Below, in pieces: positions 1 to 8,900 of a stretch of DNA of 11,272 nt. This DNA comes from an uncultured Flavobacteriales bacterium. GTDB taxonomy: Bacteria > Bacteroidota > Bacteroidia > Flavobacteriales_D > Crocinitomicaceae. The notes beneath the pieces were generated by a model. The model did no database searches and had not been told where the DNA came from. It saw nothing but the letters and a program-made list of their open reading frames with translations. Location: positions 1-11,272 of the forward strand of contig CAIRMS010000060.1 in assembly GCA_903879765.1 (NCBI GenBank), read 5' to 3'. A program made the translations under genes and the position numbers. Numbering within the stretch: the first letter of the stretch is position 1; each line of letters opens with the position of its first letter.

Positions 1-1
1 C

Positions 2-2233
2 TCTTCTGGAAAGCCAGGAAAAATAGAGGTAATTCCAACAAAACCATATTCTTCACAAAGAGATTTGTCATTGGCATATTCGCCGGGTGTAGCTGAACCT
101 TGTTTGAAAATAGCAGAAAACAAAGAAGACGTTTATAAATATACTGCAAAAGGAAATTTAGTTGCCGTTATCACAAATGGTACAGCTGTTTTAGGATTGG
201 GAGATATCGGTCCGGAAGCTTCTAAACCAGTAATGGAAGGAAAAGGACTACTATTTAAAATCTTTGCAGACATCGATGTTTTTGACATAGAAATAGATGC
301 AAAAGATCCAGAATTGTTCATTCAAACGGTAAAGGCTATAGCTCCAACATTTGGTGGAATCAATTTGGAAGACATCAAAGCTCCGGAAGCATTTGAAATC
401 GAGCGACGTTTGAAAGAAGAACTCGATATTCCAATTATGCATGATGACCAACACGGTACAGCAATCATTAGCTCTGCTGCCTTGTTAAATGCATTGGAAT
501 TAGCTAAAAAGAAAATTTCGAAAGTAAAAATTGTTGTCTCAGGTGCTGGTGCAGCGGCTATTTCTTGTGCGCGTTTGTACCATTCACTTGGAGTACAATT
601 AGAAAACTTATACTTGTACGATTCAAAAGGATTAATCCATAAAGGTAGAACTGATTTGGATGAGATGAAAGCGTATTACGCGAATCATCCGAAGGATATT
701 CCATTCGATCAAGCGTTTAAAAATGCGGATGTTTTCTTAGGATTATCTAAGGCTGGACTCGTTTCGAAAGAAATGATTGCCAGCATGGCGAAAGATCCAA
801 TCGTATTTGCTTTAGCGAATCCTGAACCAGAAATCTCTTACAAAGAGGCGACTTCTGTGCGTAAGGATATCATTATGGCAACTGGACGCTCAGACCATCC
901 GAATCAAGTGAACAATGTTTTGGGGTTCCCATACATTTTCCGCGGAGCTTTGGATGTTCGCGCTACTTCTATTAACGAGGAAATGAAATTAGCCGCCGTG
1001 AAAGCGATTGCTTCACTTGCCAAGGAAACTATTCCGGAGGAAGTTATTGAGGCTTATGGTGGAAAAAACATCTCCTTTGGACGTGAACAAATTATTCCAA
1101 AACCTTTAGACCCACGTTTGATTTACTATGTTGCACCTGCGGTAGCTCGTGCGGCAATTGAATCAGGCGTTGCACAATTCCCGATACAAAACTGGGAGGA
1201 CTATGAAAATCAACTGAAAAGTCGATTGGGATTAGACAATAAACTTGTCCGTAATATCACAACGAAAGCGCAAGGAAATCCGAAAACGGTTGTGTTCCCA
1301 GAGGGTGATAACATTAAAATCCTTAAAGCTGCTCAACAGGCTTATGAAGATGGCGTTGCCTTCCCAATCTTACTTGGACGTAAACAAAAAATACTCGATT
1401 TAATGACTGAATATGGCATCGAGATGCCAGAAGTAGAAATAATCGACTGCAAATCCGACGAGGAAGAAAAACGCAGAATCGCTTACGGATCAGAATTTTT
1501 TGAAAAACGCAAACGCAAAGGAATGACTGAGTTTGAGTCCATTTCATTGATGCGCGAACGTAATTACTTTGGCGCAATGATGGTAGACCAAGGAGATGCC
1601 GACGCCATGATCACTGGTATCACACGCAGTTATCGTTCGTCTGTTCGTCCAGCAATTCGAACGATTGGCATGCAAAAAGACGTGAACGTTGTTTCGGGAA
1701 TGTACATACTAAACACCAAGAAAGGTCCGCTATTTTTGGCAGATACCACGGTGAACTTGAATCCAACTGCGGAGCAAATTGCTGAAATTACTGTGCATGC
1801 TGCTAAGATGATTCGTCGCTTGAAAATGACACCACGTGTAGCGTTACTTAGCTACTCAAACTTTGGTTCTTCACCAGGTCCGGATCCGGAAAAAATGGCA
1901 AAAGCTGCTGAAATTTTACATGAAACTCATCCAAATTTGGTGGTAGATGGTGAAATGCAAGCAAATTTCGCATTGAATTCTGATTTAATGAATGAAAAGT
2001 TTCCATTCTCGACGCTAGCCAATAAAGAAGTAAACACCTTGATTTTTCCAAATCTTTCGTCAGGAAATATCGCCTATAAGCTATTGCAGCAAATGAACGA
2101 TGTTGATGCGATTGGTCCAATTTTAATTGGATTAAGAAAATCAGTTCACGTGTTACAGTTAGGTGCTTCCGTTCGTGAAATAAATAACATGATTAAGATT
2201 GCGGTCATTGACGCACAAAACAACGAGAAATGA
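2..2233 (+). CDS. maeB: NADP-dependent malic enzyme, MaeB type with C-terminal phosphotransacetylase-like domain (5' partial)
   Basis: Oxidative decarboxylation of malate to pyruvate, giving CO2 and (in this family) NADPH, in the cytoplasm. The reading frame is open to the window edge: codons from base 2 encode GKPGKIEVIPTKP and SQRDLSLAYSPGVAEPC, the usual MaeB N-terminus, so the TTG at 65 is not the start. Compared with E. coli MaeB (about 759 aa) roughly 13 residues are missing; 743 are present. Visible landmarks are LAYSPGVA (71-94), the MEGKG lysine region (around 233-247), GGINLEDIKAPE and MHDDQHGTAII (metal and substrate site, about 353-469), the VSGAGAAA Rossmann loop (about 536-562), LANPEPEI, and GRSDHPNQVNNVLGFP (about 884-931). 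The phosphotransacetylase-like domain begins near 1250 with VVFPEGDNIKIL and includes DADAMITGITRSYRS. In studied homologues this domain is regulatory (acetyl-CoA sensing) and lacks phosphotransacetylase activity; that role is assumed here. The stop overlaps ruvA. Cofactor choice is from family knowledge, not seen directly. Confidence 0.95.
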   Translation, partial: SSGKPGKIEVIPTKPYSSQRDLSLAYSPGVAEPCLKIAENKEDVYKYTAKGNLVAVITNGTAVLGLGDIGPEASKPVMEGKGLLFKIFADIDVFDIEIDAKDPELFIQTVKAIAPTFGGINLEDIKAPEAFEIERRLKEELDIPIMHDDQHGTAIISSAALLNALELAKKKISKVKIVVSGAGAAAISCARLYHSLGVQLENLYLYDSKGLIHKGRTDLDEMKAYYANHPKDIPFDQAFKNADVFLGLSKAGLVSKEMIASMAKDPIVFALANPEPEISYKEATSVRKDIIMATGRSDHPNQVNNVLGFPYIFRGALDVRATSINEEMKLAAVKAIASLAKETIPEEVIEAYGGKNISFGREQIIPKPLDPRLIYYVAPAVARAAIESGVAQFPIQNWEDYENQLKSRLGLDNKLVRNITTKAQGNPKTVVFPEGDNIKILKAAQQAYEDGVAFPILLGRKQKILDLMTEYGIEMPEVEIIDCKSDEEEKRRIAYGSEFFEKRKRKGMTEFESISLMRERNYFGAMMVDQGDADAMITGITRSYRSSVRPAIRTIGMQKDVNVVSGMYILNTKKGPLFLADTTVNLNPTAEQIAEITVHAAKMIRRLKMTPRVALLSYSNFGSSPGPDPEKMAKAAEILHETHPNLVVDGEMQANFALNSDLMNEKFPFSTLANKEVNTLIFPNLSSGNIAYKLLQQMNDVDAIGPILIGLRKSVHVLQLGASVREINNMIKIAVIDAQNNEK
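2230..2233 (+). promoter_or_regulatory. ATGA stop/start overlap between maeB and ruvA
   Basis: The bases ATGA combine the ruvA start ATG (2230-2232) with the maeB stop TGA (2231-2233). This arrangement normally means translational coupling by ribosome re-initiation on one mRNA. No Shine-Dalgarno sequence precedes it, as is usual in Bacteroidota. Coupling is inferred from the overlap. Confidence 0.7.
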
Positions 2234-2805
2234 TCGGTAGACTGAACGGACGTTTAATTGAGAAAAATCCTACAGACCTACTCATTGAGTGCGGTGGAGT
2301 TGGGTATGAAGTGAAGATTTCACTCAATACCTTCTCTCAATTAGGTAGTGACGAAGCAGTACAAGTCTTTACAAAATTAATTGTTCGTGAAGACGCTCAC
2401 ATCCTTTATGGATTTGCCAATAAGGAAGAACGAGAAATGTTTAATCACCTCGTCAGTGTTTCCGGAATTGGTCCAAATACGGCAATGATCATGCTCTCTT
2501 CACTCGTTCCAGATGAAATTGCACAGGCCATCCTCATTGAAGACGTCGCTACCATTCAAAAAATTAAAGGAATTGGTACAAAGACTGCTCAAAGAGTGAT
2601 CATAGATTTGAAGAGTAAAGTGTCCAAAATGGAACTTTCTTCAGAAAATATTTTCACTTCGAACAATAGAAATCGTTTTGATGCGTTAAATGCATTGGTA
2701 TCTCTCGGGTTCGACAAGAAATCCGCTGAAAAGGTATTGGATAAAATTGACACTGGAAGTCAAAGTGTAGAAGAACTGATAAAAGACGCGTTAAGGAATT
2801 TATAA
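2230..2805 (+). CDS. ruvA: Holliday junction branch migration complex subunit RuvA
   Basis: RuvA binds four-way Holliday junctions as a tetramer and loads the RuvB helicase for branch migration, with RuvC resolving the junction, during recombination repair in the cytoplasm. The 191-aa product is close to the usual size (E. coli 203 aa). Domain I is the N-terminal OB fold (about 1-62: MIGRLNGRL, GGVGYEV, VREDAHILYGF); E54 and D55 match the acidic pin residues of E. coli RuvA. Domain II carries two helix-hairpin-helix motifs, VSGIGPNTA (77-85) and IKGIGTKTAQR (112-122). Domain III, the RuvB-contacting C-terminal helices, is about 147-190 (ALNALVSLGF, SVEELIKDAL). The ATG at 2230 gives the standard MIGRL N-terminus, so the start is secure. 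It lies inside a close-packed unit: 4 bases of overlap with maeB upstream and 10 bases between its stop and the sprA start. Nothing appears degraded or unusual. Confidence 0.97.
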   Translation: MIGRLNGRLIEKNPTDLLIECGGVGYEVKISLNTFSQLGSDEAVQVFTKLIVREDAHILYGFANKEEREMFNHLVSVSGIGPNTAMIMLSSLVPDEIAQAILIEDVATIQKIKGIGTKTAQRVIIDLKSKVSKMELSSENIFTSNNRNRFDALNALVSLGFDKKSAEKVLDKIDTGSQSVEELIKDALRNL

Positions 2806-2815
2806 TTGTATAAAA

Positions 2816-2911
2816 GTGCATAAATTGTTACAAAACATCACGGGGAAACGAATCTCAAAAGCAAGTATTATTGTTTTCTGTGTCTTGATGTATCTTGGAA
2901 ATGTTCATGCA
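2816..2911 (+). other. Sec signal peptide of SprA
   Basis: Residues 1-32 have a basic n-region (K3, K11, R12, K15), a hydrophobic core (about 16-28, ASIIVFCVLMYLG) and an A-x-A-like end (V30-H31-A32) before Q33. A signal peptidase I cut after A32 is predicted. There is no lipobox: the single cysteine (C22) sits inside the hydrophobic core. This region also argues for the GTG (or TTG 2825) start instead of a downstream ATG. Confidence 0.85.
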
Positions 2912-5900
2912 CAAAATGGTTTTAACCTACCCTTCCCAATTTTTAATCCAATGAATCCTTATCAAAACTTACCCCAAAGTTTTGACCTTGGCGACCCAAC
3001 ATCCATGCAACAAACCATCGTTTTTGACCCTGAAACTGGTCAATACGTTTTTAAAGAAACGCTTGGGAAAAGTGGGATATTTTATCGGAGCCCATCCAAA
3101 ATGAGTTTAGAAGATTACCTAGACTTTAATGAGAAGAAATCTCAGAAAATGGATTGGCAAGAAATCATTGAAGAACAAAGTGCAGAAAACCGCGCTTTCG
3201 AATTACCAATAAAAATAGGAAGTAAAGCATTCACAAGTATTTTTGGTTCTGATGAAATCAAGATTATTCCAGGAGGTAATTTAGAACTCTCTCTTGGTCT
3301 TAATCATTCACGGGTTGACAATCCACTTCTCCCGCAAAGACAGCGAAACATTACTCGTTTTGACTTCAATCAAAACATCAATATGGACATCACCGGGCAA
3401 ATTGGTACGAAGATGAAGTTGAACATGAAGTACAACACTGCTGCCAATTTTGACTTTGAAAATATTTCCAAAATAGAACACACAGGTAAGGAGGATGAAA
3501 TCATACAGAAAATTGGGATTGGTAATGTTGCTTTAGATTTACCTACTTCATTAATACAAGGTTCTCAAACCTTATTCGGGGTGAAAACGCAGTTAAAATT
3601 TGGACGTTCAACATTTGATTTAATTGCCGCTGCATCTAAAGGCAAACGAACTGAAATCAATGTGACAGGGAAAGCTCAAATTCAAAAGTTTGAAGTAAGT
3701 GCAGATAATTATGAAGCAAACCGACATTACTTCTTAAATCTTTACCACCAGCAGCATTACGATACGGCAATGTCCACATTGCCTGTTGTAAACTCAACAA
3801 TGTACATTACAAGAATTGAGGTTTGGGTAACCAATCGCACAAGTAATACGGAAAACACCCGTAATATTGTCGCACTTTCCGACTTAGGAGAAGCGCTTCC
3901 ATCGAACTGTCAAGGGAATCCTGGATCCTATGCCGGGTCAGAAATTCCAGACAACGAAGCCAATGGACTTTATCAATGGGCAGCAAATCAGCCAATGGTT
4001 CGTAGTTTTGTTAATTCAACCACAGCCTTATCTGCACAAGTCAATGCACCTGGTCCATTCTTACAAGCGGTCGATTACGAAAAGGTTGAAAATGCACGTA
4101 AATTAACGGAATCAGAATTTACTTACAATGCTCTACTTGGGTATATTTCCCTGAATAATGCACTGAATAATGACGAAGTTTTAGCTGTTTCTTATGAATA
4201 CACTTACCGAGGAGAAACCTTTCAAGTTGGAGAATTTTCAACAGATGGTGCAAGCGGACAACAAGCACTGATCTTAAAAATGTTAAAACCAACCATTACA
4301 AATCCGAAAAATAAAATTTGGGATTTGATGATGAAAAATGTGTACTCCATTGGTGCGTATCAGGTAGATCAACTAGGATTTAAAATTGATGTCTACTATA
4401 ACAACCAAGAAACATCCCTTTTACAGCCATTTATGCCTTTCCCTGGAGTGGATAAAAAGCAAATTGTCACGTTGTTAGACATGGATAAAATCAACCAAAA
4501 CAACCAACCTTTTTCGGATGGTGTTTTCGATTTTGCACCGTTTAACATTGTTGGAAACAAAATTGACAATGGGGGTACAATCAACAAGAAAAATGGACGA
4601 ATATTCTTTAGTACTGTAGAGCCATTTGGGAAAACATTAGCTGAGAAATTGTTAGACGCTGGCGTGCCTTCTGTCAATGTAAATAAAATTTCATTCACGG
4701 AATTGTATGATTCAACAAAAACAGCTGCTCAGCAAATCCCTAGTAAAAACCGCTTCGTATTCAAAGGAGAATTCCAATCCTCGATTAGCTCGGAAATTCC
4801 ACTCAATCAAATGAATATTCCCCAAGGAGCTGTTGTTGTAACCGCTGGTGGAATTCGCTTAATTGAAGGGGCAGACTACACCGTTGATTATGCATTTAGT
4901 CGTGTTAAAATTTTAAATACCGGAATTTTAGAGTCGAATACACCGATTAAAATTACCATTGAAAGTAATTCCGTTTTTGGATTCCAAGCGCGGTCCATGA
5001 TGGGAGGTCATTACCAATATCGTTTGAATGAGAATTTTAAAGTCGGTGCGACCTATATCCGTATGTTGGAACGTCCTGTCACTCAGAAAGTAGATTTTGG
5101 CAATGAGCCTTTTAAAAATAGTATCCTGGGAGCAGATTTTTCACTCCGAACGAATGTGCCTATTCTAACAAAATTGGTTGACCTTCTTCCAGTGATTTCA
5201 ACAAATCAAATGTCTACGTTATCCTTAACTGGAGAATACGCGCATTTAATACCTGGACAGCCAAAAGCAATTAATAAATCGGGGACATCTTACATCGATG
5301 ATTTCGAGGCGAGTCAAAGTGCAATTGATTTACGTCAATTTTCAGCTTGGAGAATGGCGTCGATTCCACAAGGACAACCAGATTTATTCCCTGAAGCGAG
5401 TTCAAAAAACTTGTCCGCTGGATTTAAACGTGCAAAAGCGGTTTGGTATACCATTGACCCAGTCTTTTACCAAAGTAATTCCTTAACTCCTGATCACATC
5501 AAACAAAATCCAACCATGTTGACAGATAGTCGCATGCGCTTGGTAAATCAAGTCGATATTTTCCCGAATCTTCAACAACAGTATGGTTCTATTCAAAATA
5601 TTCCACTTCTTGAACTTGCATACTATCCTACTGAAAGAGGTATGTATAACTATGATACCACAAATACAGTCGACTCATTAGGAAGATTTATTAATCCGGA
5701 AAATCGTTGGGGTGGGATTATGCGCGGCCTATCGACAAACGATTTCGAGGTTGCAAATATCGAATTTATTCAATTTTGGGTCTTGGATCCATTCAACGAA
5801 GATGCTGAAAACGAAAATCCAAATACCTTTCATACGGGAGGAGACTTATATTTCAACTTAGGAAACATCTCTGAAGATGTACTTCCCGATTCTCGTAAAA

Positions 5901-8900
5901 GCTTTGAAAATGGACTCCCTTCGGATTTAGGAGTGCCGTTGAGTGACAACATGGACACAACTGCTTGGTCGCGTATTTCAACGCAGCAAATTGTCGTAAA
6001 TGCATTCGATAACGATCCTGAATCAAGAAAAAATCAAGATATCGGAATCGATGGTTGGAAAAATAACCAAGAAGCGAATTCATATCAATCCTATGTCAAT
6101 TGGGTGCAAAACAATTCAACACTTAATGCTGCAACGAAAGCACGAATGATTGCCGATCCATCCAACGATGATTATACGTATTACCTTGATGATAATTACG
6201 ATAATGCCCAACTGAATATTCTAAAACGATACAAGCGTTTCAATGGTATGGAAGGAAATTCACCTACCACGGAAATGTCCGATACCACCAATCAAGCTGG
6301 ATATCCTACACAAGCAAGTAACCAACCAGATAACGAAGACATTAACCAAGATAACAACTTGGGAGAAAGTGAGTCCTATTTTCAGTACCGCGTAAGTATG
6401 CGTCCTAATGACTTGCAACAGGTTGGGAACAATTATATTACCAACAAACAAATCTATCAAAACGGCACAAAAACAGAAACCTGGTATCAGTTTAAAGTTC
6501 CAGTTACTGACTTCGAAAAAAAGGTAAATGGAATCCAAGATTTCCGATCCATCCGTTTTATGCGTATGTACCTTAAAAATTTCGATGAGGAGGTTATTCT
6601 TAGATTTGCTCGACTTGAACTCATTCGCGGTGAATGGAGAAGATACAGACAAGATTTAACTCAACCTGGATTAAGTGTTCAAACCGATCCGAATTTAACA
6701 ACCTTCAATATTGCTGCGCTAAACATTGAAGAGAACGGTCAACGTCAACCGATTAATTATGTGGTTCCCCCTGGAATCGTGCGTGAAATTGATCCTTCTC
6801 AAGTTTATCAGCGTCAAATGAACGAGCAATCATTGGTACTCGAAGTCTGTAACTTACAAGACGGCGATGCAAGAGCTGCTTACAGAAACGTTCAATTCGA
6901 TGTAAGGACATACAAGAAAATGAAAATGTTTGTCCATGCAGAATCTGTGGTGCAAAATCAATTAAAAGACAATGAATTAAGTGTGTTCGTTCGTCTTGGA
7001 ACGGATTATGTGGAAAATTATTACGAATATGAACTTCCATTAAAGGTAACCGATTGGGGGACTTCGAATCCAGAAACCATTTGGCCAGAACTAAATAACA
7101 TTGAAATTGTTTTCGACGATTTATTAAACCTTAAGACAGAGCGAAATAAAAAAGTTGAACAAGGTGCACCAGGTGTTTCTTATATCAATGAATACGAGAT
7201 TATAGATCCACAAAATCCTCAAAGAAAATTAAAGGTTAAAGGTAGTCCTAACTTACAAGGAATGCGCACAATTATGATCGGTGTTCGTAATCCATTAAAA
7301 ACGGATCCTGATAATATCTGGTTGCCTGATGCAGGTGATGCCGAATGCGTGAATGTTTGGGTAAACGAAATGCGTTTAACTGATTTTGTTAGTGAAGGTG
7401 GTGACGCTGCTATAGGTCAAATGCAAGTTCAACTTGCAGACTTTGCGAATATCTCTGCTTCTGGTAATTATTCTGGTATTAACTGGGGAAGTGTTGAAAG
7501 TCGTGTTCAAGAACGTCAGCGTAATCAAAAAATTGGATTCGACATGAATTCTACCGTTCAATTGGGACAATTCTTCGGTAAGCAAGCCCGCGTTTCCTTG
7601 CCATTCTTTTACGGTTATTCATTAGGTGTAATCAACCCAGAATATGATCCATTTAATCCAGACATTAAATTATCCACTTACGACCTAGCCACGCGAAAAG
7701 AACGATCCAAACTTGGACAAGACTTTACTGAACGCAGATCATTTAACTTTACTAACGTCAGAAAAGAGGTTAAAGCAGGTGCAAAAGCACAATTTTGGAG
7801 TATTTCAAATTGGTCTGCGACCTATGCTTTTGCAGAAAACTTAAAACGTGATTTCAATATCACTGCAGATCGAACGAAAACTTGGACAGGAGCGTTAAAC
7901 TATAACTATACCTTCTCTGGGAAAGCAATTGAACCATTTAAAAAATGGGAACCTGTACAAAAATCTCCATGGTTAAAATGGATTAAAGAATTTAACTTAT
8001 TCTTACTGCCAAAAAACATCACCTTTACCAATGATTATTCGAGAATTTACAACGAACGTCAGATTAGAAACATCATTGTTCCAACGTATCAATTTGACCC
8101 AATTTACCTCAAACGTTTTGACTGGAACAGAAATTACCAAATTGGATATGATTTAACGAAAAACTTAAAAACAACATTCAGCGCTACGAATAAATCGATA
8201 TTTGTAGAAGGAAATAATGGTGTGGATCGCGTGACAAATCCGGAAGGATACCGCGAATTCATGGATACCATTCGTTCGCAAATCACTACGTTTGGTCGCA
8301 CAATGGATTACACACATAACTACAGCATCAGTTATAACATTCCATTGGATAAATTCCCGTTAACAAATTGGATCACTGCAAATGCTAAATATGCGGGGAC
8401 ATTCAATTGGCAACGTGCACCACTCGGACAAGCACCTTTCGGTAATACCGTTCAAAACAATCGTACCGTTAATATGACCCTACAAGGAAACTTTGTAACC
8501 CTTTACAACAAGGTGCCTTATTTCAAACGTGTACTTTCTGATGGTAAAGGAATGAAATCCAATGTCAATTCAAAAGTTGGTAACGCCGGAGAAGGTGGCG
8601 GTGCAGCAAAACCAAAAGCTGGACCAACTAAATTGCCGGAATTTAAACCGGAAAAACCGCTGGAAGAAATGACAGCGAAAGAATTGAAACAATACGAAAG
8701 ACAGAAAAAACGTTTCGACAAAAAACAACTTCGCCTGCAAGAAATAAAAGACAAGGAAAAAGAAAAAGTAAATCCAATCGGAGGCTTCATTGCACGAATA
8801 ATTATGAGTGTGAGAAATGTATCGGGTACGTATGCATTGACTGATGGAACCATGTTGCCTGGATATAATCAAGAGTCTAGCATGCTCGGAATGAACGGAA

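Noticed and set aside
65..67. TTG at 65 as start of the malic enzyme
   Set aside because: The frame stays open to base 2 and encodes the conserved GKPGKIEV / PTKP / SQRDL block, so the gene begins before the window.
2801..2808. TATAATTG as a -7 promoter element for sprA
   Set aside because: It matches TAnnTTTG at five of six defined positions, but no TTTG lies 19-21 bases upstream (TGAT occupies the site), and the gene is tightly linked to ruvA.
6260..6652. 130-codon minus-strand reading frame within sprA
   Set aside because: It lies wholly opposite a conserved SprA block (EDINQDN to the LIRGEWRR region) and shows no recognisable protein family; treated as a shadow.
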